Origin: Flavobacteriaceae bacterium
GTDB lineage: Bacteria; Bacteroidota; Bacteroidia; Flavobacteriales; Flavobacteriaceae
Direction of reading: 5' to 3'
Assembly: GCA_947456815.1 (NCBI GenBank)
Contig: CANGTL010000001.1
Location: forward strand, 1-64,000
DNA length: 64,000 nt
Below the pieces are notes generated by a model that did no database searches, was not told the DNA's origin, and saw only the letters and a program-made list of their open reading frames with translations. Positions 18,206 through 27,503 of this stretch are shown here, piece by piece; the stretch's first letter is position 1; each line of letters opens with the position of its first letter. Both the position numbers and the translations under genes were made by a program.

Positions 18206-18997
18206 ATGAATAAGAAAATATCGTTCTTTTTATTGGTTATCGGACTAATTCATACATCTTGTGTACCTATTAAAGACTTAACTTATTTGCAAAACAAAGA
18301 TGGCAATGAAGCTCCATCAGTAATAAGTCCAATAAATGCGAAACCATACCGACTTCAAATTAATGATGTAATATCAATTTCTATTAAGGCAAACGACCCT
18401 AAACTTGTGCAGATTTTCAATCCAACTAATCTTGAAACCCAGAATGGGAAAAGTGAGACTGCACTTTATTTTGATGGATTTACAGTAAGTGATCATGGAA
18501 ATATTAGAATGCCTGTTTTAGAGGAAATAAATGTACTAGGCTTTACTTTGGATGAGGTAAGACTTATTATAGAAAAGAGATTGTTAGAAGAATATTTCAA
18601 TAAGGAAGCAAGTATTTTTGTTTCAGTAAAGTTAGCGGGCTTGCGGTATACCGTTAATGGAGAAATCACATCACCTGGAACTAAGACGCTTTATCAAGAG
18701 AAGTTGACAATTTTGGAGGCAATTGCTAATGCAGGAGATATTGCGGTTACTGGTGATCGAAAGAATGTGGTTATTTTGAGACAAACTCCAGCTGGGACAG
18801 AGATTCATACAATTGATTTAACAGATGTTAAAGCAATTCAATCTCCATATTATTTGATTCAAGCGAATGATTATGTTTACGTAAAACCATTAAAACAAAA
18901 ATCTTGGGGTACTGGAAAAACAGGTATTGAATCTTTAACTACTATAGTTTCCGTTCTTACACTTTTAACCACTTCTTTTATTCTTCTAAGAAACTAA
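18206..18997 (+). CDS. Polysaccharide export outer-membrane lipoprotein (Wza-like)
   Basis: A 263-residue member of the polysaccharide biosynthesis/export family, the outer-membrane channel part of Wzx/Wzy capsule or O-polysaccharide export. A lipoprotein signal with Cys19 (LLVIGLIHTSCVPI) precedes the Poly_export domain (YRLQINDVISISIKANDP) and SLBB-like segments (YTVNGEITSPGTKTLYQEKL). A hydrophobic C-terminal stretch (LTTIVSVLTLLTTSFILL) could be a membrane helix, as in Wza. The partner Wzc-like kinase follows seven bases later. Confidence 0.93.
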   Translation: MNKKISFFLLVIGLIHTSCVPIKDLTYLQNKDGNEAPSVISPINAKPYRLQINDVISISIKANDPKLVQIFNPTNLETQNGKSETALYFDGFTVSDHGNIRMPVLEEINVLGFTLDEVRLIIEKRLLEEYFNKEASIFVSVKLAGLRYTVNGEITSPGTKTLYQEKLTILEAIANAGDIAVTGDRKNVVILRQTPAGTEIHTIDLTDVKAIQSPYYLIQANDYVYVKPLKQKSWGTGKTGIESLTTIVSVLTLLTTSFILLRN

Positions 18998-19003
18998 ACG
19001 GGC

Positions 19004-21469
19004 ATGATAGATAACAAAGATTTTTCATTTTTTGAAAGCCAAAACAGCTTTGATTTTAAGGGGTTTTTAATCAAAATAACAAGTTATTGGAAATGGTTTT
19101 TGTTGAGTTTAATTATCACTTTTACCATCGCCTATCAGGTGAATTTGAGGAAAGAAAAGGTTTATGAGATACAAACTTCTATTGCTATAAAAGAAGAAAA
19201 CAATCCTTTTTTTACATCAACGACTAGTTTGGTTTTTAACTGGGGGGGTACTTCTGATCAGGTTCAAAATATTTCTAATACTTTAAAGTCGAGATCGCAT
19301 AATGAGTTGGTTGTTGAGAAACTAAAATTCTATGTAGATTATCTAAAGAAAGAAAAATATAATTTTAAGGATGTTTATGGTTCAGTTCCTTTTTACATTT
19401 CTTTTGACAAAAACAGTAAACAACTATATAATTCACTAATTAATGTTAAATTTATTAGTGAATCAGAATATGAAATTCGTCTTTCTTTTGACGGAAAAAC
19501 AGCAGCATTAGTAAACTATTTTGATAACAGTAAAAGTGAAACATCAGTAGTTCCAGGTGAATTTGTCAAACGTTACAGAGTCGGACAACAAGTAAATCTT
19601 CCTTTTTTAAAATTTAAACTGGAATTATCGCCTAATCCGGGTTATTATAAGGGTAATGATTATTATTTTAGGTTTAATGAGTTCAACGATGTTGTAGCTC
19701 GATATCAAGGGGTAAAAGTTGATATCGACACCAAAGCACCATCTATTCTAAGGTTGAATTTGCAAGGCACTAACAAAGCTCGAATGGTTGATTATTTGAA
19801 TTCAACTGTAAAAATGTTAATAAGTGTTCAATTAGAAAGGAAAAATCAGTTTGCTACTAATACGATTGGTTTTATCGACAGCACCTTAGTTTCGATGGGA
19901 AAAGAATTGAAGGAAACTGGCGAAGCTTTGAAGAATTTTCAACAAAATAAAGACATAATCGCGATAGAAGATCAAGGATCAGCAATATCTACTCAATTAT
20001 TTGATCTAGAAGTACAAAGAGATGCTGTCAATAGAAAGATATCATATTATAATACTCTAAAATCTTATCTCAAGAATAGTTTAGATTACTCAAAATTACC
20101 AGCTCCAACCGTTGCAGGTATAGACGATCCTAATATATTAGTTAATGTTTCTAAATTGATAGAGCTTTCCACCAGAAGATCGGAACTTGCCTATTCAGTT
20201 AAAAGTGAAAAGATTTTTAGAGATTTCGATATTCAAATGGAATCAATTAAGAGAGTACTCTTAGAGAATATAAACTCTGTTAGTTCTAGTTTAAAATTTG
20301 ATCTTATTCAAGTAAACAATAAGATTAATGGGGTAGAGAACAACATTAAGAAACTTCCTGAAGAAAAGCAGGAATATTTGAAAATAGTTCGAAAATATGA
20401 TTTGAGTGATAATATTTATAATACTTTTCTCCAAAAAAGAAACGAAGCTGAAATTGTAAAAGCAGCTAATTTATCCGATATTCATTTTATAGATCCAGCC
20501 AAAGATACTGGTGGTGGATTAATTGGTCCAAATACAAGCGTAAATTATGTCTTAGCTGGTTTTCTAGGGTTGATTATTCCATTAATAATTGTATTTATTG
20601 TTTTTTTCTTAGAAAATTCTATATTAAACACAGAAGATATAAGTAGACTTACAACTATACCTCTAATAGGTGTGGTGGGAATTAAGCATTCAAATACCAA
20701 CTTATCCGTATTTGAACGTCCAAAATCTGCTTTGTCAGAGTCCTTTAGGACGATTCGTTCTTCATTACAGTTCTTGTATAAAAAGTATGATATTTCTGGT
20801 TCAAAAACATTGATGCTAACCTCCTCTATTAGTGGTGAAGGAAAAACATTCTGTTCCTTAAATTTAGCTACCGTTTTTGCAATGAGTGAAAAGAAAACGG
20901 TAATTGTTGGTATGGATTTACGTAAGCCTAGAATTTTTGAAGATTTTAATATTAAAAATGAAATAGGAGTAGTTAATTATCTAATTGGACAAAAGACAAT
21001 TGAAGAGGTTATCCAAAAAACACATATTCCATATCTAGATGTAATTACTTCAGGACCCATTCCGCCGAATCCATCTGAGATTATTATTGGAGAAAGTATG
21101 CGGGAATTTATGCGAATTCTGAAAACACGATACGACTATATCATTTTAGATACGCCACCTGTTGGTTTAGTTTCAGACGCTATTGAATTGGCGGAGTATG
21201 TTGATTTGACACTTTATATTATGCGCCAGAACTATACGAAAAAGGACATGATTACTCTGTTGAATAATAGAATCAAACGTGGAGAATTGGAAAACATTAG
21301 TATCATTTTCAATGGATTCCAAAATAAAGCTAAGTATGGAACTGGTTACGGCTATGGTTATGGCTACGGTTACGGTTATGGTTACGGCAACTATGGGAAC
21401 GGATATCATGAAAATGATAAACCAAAGAATTTTTTTGAAAAAATTAAAGCTTTTATTAATAAAATATAA
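19004..21469 (+). CDS. Wzc-like chain-length determinant and tyrosine autokinase
   Basis: An 821-residue inner-membrane co-polymerase fused to a cytoplasmic BY-kinase. Two membrane helices (near residues 30-50 and 505-530) bracket a coiled-coil periplasmic domain. The kinase part has Walker A with Lys614 (SSISGEGKTF), Walker A' (VIVGMDLRKPRIF), and Walker B (YDYIILDTPPVGLVSD). The C-terminus carries an unusual run of Gly-Tyr dipeptides (about 780-800), the likely phosphorylated tyrosine cluster. It controls polymer length together with the upstream export lipoprotein. Its stop overlaps the next start (TAATG). Confidence 0.95.
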   Translation: MIDNKDFSFFESQNSFDFKGFLIKITSYWKWFLLSLIITFTIAYQVNLRKEKVYEIQTSIAIKEENNPFFTSTTSLVFNWGGTSDQVQNISNTLKSRSHNELVVEKLKFYVDYLKKEKYNFKDVYGSVPFYISFDKNSKQLYNSLINVKFISESEYEIRLSFDGKTAALVNYFDNSKSETSVVPGEFVKRYRVGQQVNLPFLKFKLELSPNPGYYKGNDYYFRFNEFNDVVARYQGVKVDIDTKAPSILRLNLQGTNKARMVDYLNSTVKMLISVQLERKNQFATNTIGFIDSTLVSMGKELKETGEALKNFQQNKDIIAIEDQGSAISTQLFDLEVQRDAVNRKISYYNTLKSYLKNSLDYSKLPAPTVAGIDDPNILVNVSKLIELSTRRSELAYSVKSEKIFRDFDIQMESIKRVLLENINSVSSSLKFDLIQVNNKINGVENNIKKLPEEKQEYLKIVRKYDLSDNIYNTFLQKRNEAEIVKAANLSDIHFIDPAKDTGGGLIGPNTSVNYVLAGFLGLIIPLIIVFIVFFLENSILNTEDISRLTTIPLIGVVGIKHSNTNLSVFERPKSALSESFRTIRSSLQFLYKKYDISGSKTLMLTSSISGEGKTFCSLNLATVFAMSEKKTVIVGMDLRKPRIFEDFNIKNEIGVVNYLIGQKTIEEVIQKTHIPYLDVITSGPIPPNPSEIIIGESMREFMRILKTRYDYIILDTPPVGLVSDAIELAEYVDLTLYIMRQNYTKKDMITLLNNRIKRGELENISIIFNGFQNKAKYGTGYGYGYGYGYGYGYGNYGNGYHENDKPKNFFEKIKAFINKI
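21344..21406 (+). repeat. Hexamer repeat GGYTAY encoding the Gly-Tyr tail of the Wzc-like kinase
   Basis: About eight to ten copies of GGTTAC, GGCTAT and GGTTAT in tandem encode the (GY)n tail. Such a repeat can change copy number by slippage without a frameshift, so the number of tyrosines may vary between strains. Confidence 0.85.
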
Positions 21470-22473
21470 TGACTACAGTAAAGCATTCAATGGAGAATTC
21501 TTCAAAGTATAAAATACTAATTACAGGCGGAGCTGGTTTTATCGGCTCTAACTTATGTGAGTATTTTATAAATAAAGACCATCATGTTGTTTGTCTGGAT
21601 AATTTTGTTACTGGGCATCGGTATAATTTGGATTACGTAATCTCCCATCCTAATTTTACATTAATAGAAGGAGACATAAGAAATTTAAAAGATTGCGAAA
21701 AGGCAGTAAAGGGTTGTGATTATGTATTACACCAAGCAGCTCTAGGATCGGTTCCACGGTCTATAAATGATCCGATTACCACCAATGATGTTAATATTTC
21801 AGGATTTTTAAACATGTTGATTGCTTCTCGAGATGCTAAGATTAAGAGATTTGTATATGCTGCTAGTTCATCTACTTATGGAGATTCTGAATCACTTCCG
21901 AAGGTTGAAGAAAAGATAGGAAATCCACTTTCTCCCTATGCTATAACGAAATATGTTAATGAATTGTATGCCGATATTTTCAGTAAAACCTTTGGTTTGG
22001 AAACAATAGGTTTGAGATACTTCAATGTATTTGGAAGAAGACAAGATCCAAACGGAGCATATGCAGCAGTGATTCCAAAGTTTGTTATGCAATTGATGAA
22101 TCATGAGAGCCCAGTAATTAATGGAGATGGCAATTTTTCTAGAGATTTCACATACATTGACAATATTATTCAAATTAATGAATTGGCAATGTTGACTGAA
22201 AATCCAGAAGCTATAAATAGTGTTTATAATGCAGCTTTTGGAGATAGGACTACATTAAATGATTTGATTCTCTACATAAAAGAATCTTTGTCAAAATATG
22301 ACTCAAAAATTGGGAGTACACCAATTATTCATGGTCCGAGTAGAGCAGGAGATATTCCTCACTCATTAGCAAGTATATCAAAAGCTAAAAGGTTATTAGG
22401 TTACAAACCAGAATTTTCGATGCAAGAAGGCTTAAATGAAGCGGTAAAATGGTATTGGAATCATTTAAAATAG
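21469..22473 (+). CDS. UDP-N-acetylglucosamine 4-epimerase-like SDR (TviC/WbpP type)
   Basis: A 334-residue extended short-chain dehydrogenase. The NAD loop GGAGFIGSNLCEYF and the active-site tyrosine/lysine in YAITKYVNE are present. HQAALGSVPRSINDPITTND is typical of the TviC/WbpP/WbgU group, which epimerises UDP-GlcNAc or its uronic acid at C4. With the TviB-like dehydrogenase next door it would supply UDP-GalNAcA, as in Vi antigen synthesis; that pairing is inference from the gene order. The start overlaps the Wzc-like stop, so the genes are probably translationally coupled. Confidence 0.88.
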   Translation: MTTVKHSMENSSKYKILITGGAGFIGSNLCEYFINKDHHVVCLDNFVTGHRYNLDYVISHPNFTLIEGDIRNLKDCEKAVKGCDYVLHQAALGSVPRSINDPITTNDVNISGFLNMLIASRDAKIKRFVYAASSSTYGDSESLPKVEEKIGNPLSPYAITKYVNELYADIFSKTFGLETIGLRYFNVFGRRQDPNGAYAAVIPKFVMQLMNHESPVINGDGNFSRDFTYIDNIIQINELAMLTENPEAINSVYNAAFGDRTTLNDLILYIKESLSKYDSKIGSTPIIHGPSRAGDIPHSLASISKAKRLLGYKPEFSMQEGLNEAVKWYWNHLK

Positions 22474-22495
22474 TTTACAATTTAATTAAGTAAGA

Positions 22496-23770
22496 ATGAA
22501 AATAGCAGTTGTTGGATTAGGATATGTTGGTTTGCCTTTAGCCCGTTTATTTGCCACGAAATACTCGGTTGTAGGATTTGATATTAATCAAGATCGAGTC
22601 GACGAATTGAAAAAAGGAATTGATAGTACACTTGAAATTGATCAAGAATTATTAACGTCTGTCCTTTTAAATGAACCTTCAAAAATTAACATAGGTCTGT
22701 ATTGTTCAACAAATATTGAAGACATTAGGGATTGTAATTATTATGTAATTACTGTTCCAACTCCTGTTGACAAAAATAACAGACCTAATTTAACGCCGTT
22801 ATATAAGTCAAGTGAAACTGTCGGGAAGGTTCTTAAAAAAGGAGATATTGTTATTTATGAATCGACTGTATATCCTGGAGTTACAGAAGAAGAATGTGTT
22901 CCAGTGCTTGAAAAAGTAAGTGGTCTGAAGTTCAATATAGATTTTTTTGCTGGATACTCTCCTGAGCGAATTAATCCTGGGGACAAATTACATACCGTTG
23001 AAAAAATTTTGAAGGTAACTGCAGGATCAACTCCTGAAATTGGAATTAAAGTCAATGAGCTGTATAGATCGGTTATCATTGCTGGAACTCATTTGGCACC
23101 ATCCATAAAGGTAGCAGAAGCTGCTAAAGTAATCGAAAACTCTCAACGCGATATTAATATTGCTTTTGTAAATGAATTGTCAAAAATCTTTAACATTCTG
23201 AATATTGATACGCACGCTGTTTTAGAAGCAGCTGGAACTAAATGGAATTTCTTGCCTTTTAAACCAGGTTTAGTTGGTGGACATTGTATAGGAGTTGATC
23301 CCTACTACTTGGCACAAAAAGCACAGGAAATGGGCTATCATCCAGAAATTATCCTAGCTGGTCGCAGGCTAAATGATAGTATGGGAGAATATGTAGCTTC
23401 TCAAGTAGTCAAGCTAATGATAAAGAAAGGAGTTGTTGTTAATGGTGCTAAAATGTTAATGTTAGGAATTACATTTAAAGAAAATTGTCCTGATGTTAGA
23501 AACACTAAAATAGTAGACGTAATATCTTCTTTAACTGAGTACGGTATTAATGTAAGTATATACGATCCTTGGGCGAATCCTTCAGAAGTAAGTCATGAAT
23601 ATGGGCTTAAAACCACGTCCACATTGCCAAACGAAAAATTTGATGCAATTGTCTTGGGTGTTTCTCATGACTCTTTTTTATCGTTAGATTTTGATTTAAT
23701 TAGAAAAGAAAAGTCTATTTTGTACGACGTAAAAGGTGTTTTAGGAAATAAAGCAGATGGTAAATTGTAA
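22496..23770 (+). CDS. Nucleotide-sugar dehydrogenase (TviB/VipA type, UDP-GlcNAc 6-dehydrogenase family)
   Basis: A 424-residue UDP-sugar dehydrogenase that oxidises C6 of a UDP-HexNAc to the uronic acid using two NAD+. The N-terminal loop [20 protein letters not shown], the catalytic Cys264 in [15 protein letters not shown], and the C-terminal domain [16 protein letters not shown] are all visible. [20 protein letters not shown] and [11 protein letters not shown] are typical of the TviB/WbpA branch. UDP-GlcNAc is the likeliest substrate; UDP-ManNAc cannot be excluded because wecB is in the locus. Confidence 0.88.
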   Translation: MKIAVVGLGYVGLPLARLFATKYSVVGFDINQDRVDELKKGIDSTLEIDQELLTSVLLNEPSKINIGLYCSTNIEDIRDCNYYVITVPTPVDKNNRPNLTPLYKSSETVGKVLKKGDIVIYESTVYPGVTEEECVPVLEKVSGLKFNIDFFAGYSPERINPGDKLHTVEKILKVTAGSTPEIGIKVNELYRSVIIAGTHLAPSIKVAEAAKVIENSQRDINIAFVNELSKIFNILNIDTHAVLEAAGTKWNFLPFKPGLVGGHCIGVDPYYLAQKAQEMGYHPEIILAGRRLNDSMGEYVASQVVKLMIKKGVVVNGAKMLMLGITFKENCPDVRNTKIVDVISSLTEYGINVSIYDPWANPSEVSHEYGLKTTSTLPNEKFDAIVLGVSHDSFLSLDFDLIRKEKSILYDVKGVLGNKADGKL

Positions 23771-23788
23771 AAAAAATGAAAAATTAAT

Positions 23789-25186
23789 ATGAAAATAAAT
23801 TCTATTTGTTGTATTGGGGCAGGGTATGTTGGTGGGCCAACTATGGCTATTATAGCTCAAAAATGTCCACACATTAAAGTAACTGTTGTAGATATTAATG
23901 CCGAAAGAATAGCAGCTTGGAATGATCCAGATGTCAATAATATTCCCATTTATGAACCAGGTTTGAGTTCGTTAGTAGCAGAAGCAAGAGATAGAAATTT
24001 ATTTTTTTCAACCAACGTAGATAAAGCAATTGACGAAGCAGAAATGATTTTTATTTCTGTCAATACCCCTACTAAAACCTACGGATTAGGGAAAGGCATG
24101 GCAGCAGACTTAAAGTTTATCGAACTTTGTGCTAGACAAATTGCAAGCGTTGCTAAAAATAACAAAATAGTAGTTGAAAAGTCTACTTTGCCGGTTAGAA
24201 CGGCTGAGACAATAAAAAACATATTGGATAATACTGGAAATGGTGTTCAATTTCAAATTCTATCTAATCCTGAATTCTTGGCAGAAGGAACAGCAGTTAA
24301 GGATCTTCAAAATCCAGATCGTGTGCTTATTGGAGGTATAAATTCAGTAGAAGGGGAAAAAGCTATACAAGCTCTTGTAGAAATTTACTCAAATTGGGTT
24401 CCAAAAGAAAATATCTTAACGACGAACTTATGGTCTTCTGAGCTATCAAAGTTAACAGCAAATGCTTTTTTGGCTCAACGTGTGTCCTCTATAAATGCAA
24501 TTTCGGAATTGTGTGAGAAGACAGAGGCAAATGTTGATGAAGTTGCTAAAGCAATCGGAATGGATAGTAGAATTGGTTCAAAATTTCTTAAATCCTCTGT
24601 CGGTTTTGGCGGCTCATGTTTTCAAAAAGACATCTTAAATTTAGTCTATATAGCCAAATCATATGGTTTAAATGAGGTCGCTGATTATTGGGAACAAGTA
24701 GTCATAATGAATAATCATCAAAAGAGAAGATTCGCAAGGAATATTGTACAGACTTTATATAATACCGTTTCTGGTAAGAAGATTACATTCTTAGGTTGGG
24801 CATTTAAGAAGGATACGAATGATACTAGAGAATCTGCGGCAATAAATGTAGCGGAATATTTAATCAACGAGCAAGCTCGCATTTCGGTCTTTGACCCAAA
24901 AGTAAGATCCAAACAGATCTTTTTTGATTTGAATTGTATAGGCACTCTAGAAACTAGTGAAATTGATAAGTCCATTGAAGTTTTTGAAGATGTATATTCG
25001 GCATGTAAGAATTCACACGCTATTGCGATCTTAACAGAATGGGAAGAATTTATAGAATATGACTGGCAAAGAATTTATGAAGAAATGCAAAAGCCCGCCT
25101 TTATTTTTGACGGGAGGAATATTTTGGATTCAAAAAAAATGAAAGCTATTGGATTTAATTTTAGTGCTGTCGGAACTACCCATTAA
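23789..25186 (+). CDS. UDP-glucose 6-dehydrogenase (eukaryote-like form)
   Basis: A 465-residue UDP-glucose dehydrogenase that makes UDP-glucuronate. The NAD loop is [20 protein letters not shown], the catalytic Cys277 lies in [10 protein letters not shown], and [20 protein letters not shown] and [16 protein letters not shown] are characteristic of the longer, animal/plant-like UGDH group also found in Bacteroidota. It is the last gene of the first polysaccharide unit. It gives the locus a second uronic acid, which fits the amidotransferase and TupA-like genes further on. Confidence 0.93.
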   Translation: MKINSICCIGAGYVGGPTMAIIAQKCPHIKVTVVDINAERIAAWNDPDVNNIPIYEPGLSSLVAEARDRNLFFSTNVDKAIDEAEMIFISVNTPTKTYGLGKGMAADLKFIELCARQIASVAKNNKIVVEKSTLPVRTAETIKNILDNTGNGVQFQILSNPEFLAEGTAVKDLQNPDRVLIGGINSVEGEKAIQALVEIYSNWVPKENILTTNLWSSELSKLTANAFLAQRVSSINAISELCEKTEANVDEVAKAIGMDSRIGSKFLKSSVGFGGSCFQKDILNLVYIAKSYGLNEVADYWEQVVIMNNHQKRRFARNIVQTLYNTVSGKKITFLGWAFKKDTNDTRESAAINVAEYLINEQARISVFDPKVRSKQIFFDLNCIGTLETSEIDKSIEVFEDVYSACKNSHAIAILTEWEEFIEYDWQRIYEEMQKPAFIFDGRNILDSKKMKAIGFNFSAVGTTH

Positions 25187-25307
25187 GCTTAATTTAATAG
25201 CCAATTCTTAATTGTTTCATTACAATTTCTTTGCACTTCCTTATTTGATTTAAGTCAATTTTGAAAAAATAAATTAACTTTATAGTTATTTATAATTTTT
25301 AAATAAA

Positions 25308-25330
25308 AACGAGTACTTTTGTTACTCGTT
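25308..25330 (+). promoter_or_regulatory. Perfect 8-bp inverted repeat over a -7 promoter box
   Basis: AACGAGTA (25308-25315) and TACTCGTT (25323-25330) form a perfect dyad around seven bases. TACTTTTG (25314-25321), a full TAnnTTTG match, lies within it. A repressor on the dyad would block the -7 element. The T-rich sequence after the dyad (ATTTTT) also allows reading it as a terminator for the upstream unit. It sits nine bases before the winged-helix regulator gene. Confidence 0.6.
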
Positions 25331-25338
25331 ATTTTTAA

Positions 25339-25854
25339 ATGTATTTCATGCTTGAATCATTAATAACTTCTAAAACACGTTTACGAATATTGGTAAAGTT
25401 TTTTATAAACGTTGCCAATAACGGATATTTAAGGGGGTTGGCTGAAGAGCTTAACGAATCTACCAACTCTATTCGTAAAGAATTAAATAACCTTTTAGAA
25501 GCTGGGTATCTTGAAAAAGAGTCTATTCAGAATAAGATTATTTACAAAGCCAATACAAAACACCCTCTTTTTTCCGTATTACAAAAAATTGTTCGCCAAC
25601 ATATCGGTCTAGATGCAATCGTGGAAATGATCTTGCAGCGGATGGGTCATGTTGAATCTGTAGTGATTGTTGGGGATTATGCAAAGGGAATTGACAGTGG
25701 AACAATTCAAGTAGTTTTAGTCGGGAGCAATTTGAATTCGGATTATATCGAACAACTGGTTATGAAGATTGAAAAAGAGATTAAGCGGAAAGTACAATTT
25801 CAAATAACTGATAAACATGACGGTCAAGGTTTAATTATTTATGAATCAATCTAA
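25339..25854 (+). CDS. Winged-helix regulator with degenerate nucleotidyltransferase-like domain
   Basis: A 171-residue two-part protein. Residues about 5-75 form a winged helix (LITSKTRLRILVKFF, LAEELNESTNSIRKELNNLL, GYLEKESIQNKIIYKA). The rest looks like an MNT/KNTase-type nucleotidyltransferase fold (VVIVGDYAKGIDS), but the canonical GS and DxD metal residues are replaced (GD, then GTIQVVLV), so catalysis is unlikely. It opens the second polysaccharide unit, 11 bases before the UpxY-like gene, and the dyad on its promoter suggests autoregulation. ATG 25348 is an alternative start. The function is inferred from context. Confidence 0.75.
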   Translation: MYFMLESLITSKTRLRILVKFFINVANNGYLRGLAEELNESTNSIRKELNNLLEAGYLEKESIQNKIIYKANTKHPLFSVLQKIVRQHIGLDAIVEMILQRMGHVESVVIVGDYAKGIDSGTIQVVLVGSNLNSDYIEQLVMKIEKEIKRKVQFQITDKHDGQGLIIYESI

Positions 25855-25865
25855 GTAATTGCAGT

Positions 25866-26336
25866 ATGCCATGGTACGTAATATATACAAAACCCAAGAA
25901 TGAAAAAAAAGTTGCTGATCGTATACAACTCATAGGTGTCGAGGTTTATTGTCCTTTGGTTACTGTAGTAAAACAGTGGTCTGATCGAAAAAAGAAAGTG
26001 CAAATACCATTGTTCAATTCGTATGTGTTTGTCAATGTAGATGAAAAAGAAAGAGAAAATGTCTTTCAAGTTCAAGGTGTTGTTCGCTATTTGTTTTGGT
26101 TAGGCAAACCTGCAGTTGTGCGTGAGGAAGAGATAGTGGCTTTGAAAGAAGGACTGAAAGAAACGATCGCTTCGTATGAAGTGCAAGGGATTAATGTGGG
26201 CGATATGATGCCGATTCCAAGCGGTCCATTTCATGGAAAAGAAGGAATTGTAAAGCAAATAAGTAAGAACAGTTTACAATTAGTTCTTACGGAATTAGGG
26301 GTGTTGATTACTCTTAATAGAGAAGATAGAGCGTAA
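25866..26336 (+). CDS. UpxY/RfaH-like transcription antiterminator (NusG family)
   Basis: A 156-residue NusG paralogue. The NGN domain starts MPWYVIYTKPKNEKKVADRI and includes VEVYCPLVTVVKQWSDRKKK and FNSYVFVNVDEKE. A C-terminal KOW domain follows (GPFHGKEGIVKQISKN). Bacteroides UpxY proteins and enterobacterial RfaH keep polymerase transcribing long capsule operons. Its place at the head of an operon of roughly 38 kb fits that role. An ops-like GGCGAAGCC hairpin lies 50 bases after its stop. Confidence 0.92.
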   Translation: MPWYVIYTKPKNEKKVADRIQLIGVEVYCPLVTVVKQWSDRKKKVQIPLFNSYVFVNVDEKERENVFQVQGVVRYLFWLGKPAVVREEEIVALKEGLKETIASYEVQGINVGDMMPIPSGPFHGKEGIVKQISKNSLQLVLTELGVLITLNREDRA

Positions 26337-26384
26337 GACAATTCAACGTTACAGCAGTCGTTAGTTTCATATAATGGGACTGAT

Positions 26385-26399
26385 GGGGCGAAGCCGTGG
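26385..26399 (+). promoter_or_regulatory. Candidate antiterminator-recruitment (ops-like) element
   Basis: GGGGCGAAGCCGTGG contains a GGC-GAA-GCC mini-hairpin and agrees with the enterobacterial ops core GGCGGTAGCNT at about seven of eleven positions. It is unusually GC-rich for the region, non-coding, and lies between the antiterminator gene and the biosynthetic genes it would serve. This is a positional and similarity argument only. Confidence 0.35.
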
Positions 26400-26427
26400 A
26401 AAAAAGCAAATATTTTTATTTTTAATT

Positions 26428-27474
26428 ATGAAGAAAATACTAATTACCGGTGGTGCCGGATTTATCGGGTCGCACGTGGTCAGAAGAATGGTCAAAAACT
26501 ATCCAGAGTATCAAATTTTTAATTTAGATGCACTGACTTATGCTGGCAACCTAGAAAATATTTCAGACATACAAGAGTACTCGAACTATGAGTTTGTTAA
26601 AGGTGATATTGTTGATGCTGTTTTTATTAATGAGCTTTTTCAAAAGCATCAATTTGATGGTGTCATTCATTTGGCCGCGGAATCACATGTAGATCGATCC
26701 ATCACTGATCCACTTTCTTTTGTAAAAACCAACGTCATTGGCACAATGAATTTGCTTAATGCAGCGAAAGAAATTTGGACGGGCAATTATGATGGAAAAC
26801 GGTTTTATCACGTAAGTACAGATGAAGTATATGGTTCCTTGGGTGCAACAGGCTTTTTTACTGAAACCACTCCGTATGATCCGAATTCTCCTTATTCTGC
26901 ATCGAAAGCTAGTTCTGATCACTTTGTACGAGCGTACGGCGAGACTTATGGTTTGCCTTATGTCATTACCAATTGCTCCAACAACTATGGTCCCAATCAT
27001 TTCCCGGAAAAATTAATTCCGTTACTCATCAATAACATTCTTCAAAGTAAACCGTTGCCTGTTTATGGAGACGGAAAATATACTCGCGATTGGCTATACG
27101 TAATTGATCATGCTATTGCAATTGACTTGGTTTTTCATAAGGGGAAAAATCATGAAACATACAATATTGGCGGTTTCAATGAATGGCAAAATATTGATTT
27201 AGTAAAACTCCTTTGTCAAAAAATGGATGAAAAAATAGGAAGAGAAAAAGGTAAATCAGAACAGCTAATTACGTTTGTAAAAGATCGACCAGGTCATGAT
27301 CTTCGATACGCTATTGATGCAAGTAAAATCAATAAGGAATTAGGATGGAAACCGTCCGTTACATTTGAAGAAGGATTGTCTCAAACTATAGATTGGTATC
27401 TAAATAACAGAAATTGGTTAGATAATGTTACTAGCGGTAATTATCAAAACTATTATGAGAAACAATATCAATAA
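26428..27474 (+). CDS. rfbB: dTDP-glucose 4,6-dehydratase
   Basis: RmlB/RfbB makes dTDP-4-keto-6-deoxyglucose, the shared precursor of the 3-amino and 4-amino sugars encoded downstream. The 348-residue protein has the NAD loop GGAGFIGSHVVRRMVKNYP, HLAAESHVDRSI, the catalytic VSTDEVYGSL, YSASKASSDHFVRAYG, and NNYGPNHFPEKLIP. ATG 26428 is the normal start; codons further upstream overlap the GC-rich leader element. The preceding enzyme RmlA is not in the window. Confidence 0.96.
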   Translation: MKKILITGGAGFIGSHVVRRMVKNYPEYQIFNLDALTYAGNLENISDIQEYSNYEFVKGDIVDAVFINELFQKHQFDGVIHLAAESHVDRSITDPLSFVKTNVIGTMNLLNAAKEIWTGNYDGKRFYHVSTDEVYGSLGATGFFTETTPYDPNSPYSASKASSDHFVRAYGETYGLPYVITNCSNNYGPNHFPEKLIPLLINNILQSKPLPVYGDGKYTRDWLYVIDHAIAIDLVFHKGKNHETYNIGGFNEWQNIDLVKLLCQKMDEKIGREKGKSEQLITFVKDRPGHDLRYAIDASKINKELGWKPSVTFEEGLSQTIDWYLNNRNWLDNVTSGNYQNYYEKQYQ

Positions 27475-27503
27475 TATGCCATTAGCAAACAAATTTAATC
27501 CTA

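Noticed and set aside
21173..21409. Minus-strand open frame over the Gly-Tyr repeat
   Set aside because: It is a by-product of the hexamer repeat on the other strand (alternating Val/Thr/Ile) with no start context.
25308..25330. Reading the dyad only as a terminator of the first polysaccharide unit
   Set aside because: The stem is short and the following T-run is interrupted (TTATTTTT), while a perfect -7 box lies inside it; an operator-promoter reading is at least as good, so it is listed as regulatory.
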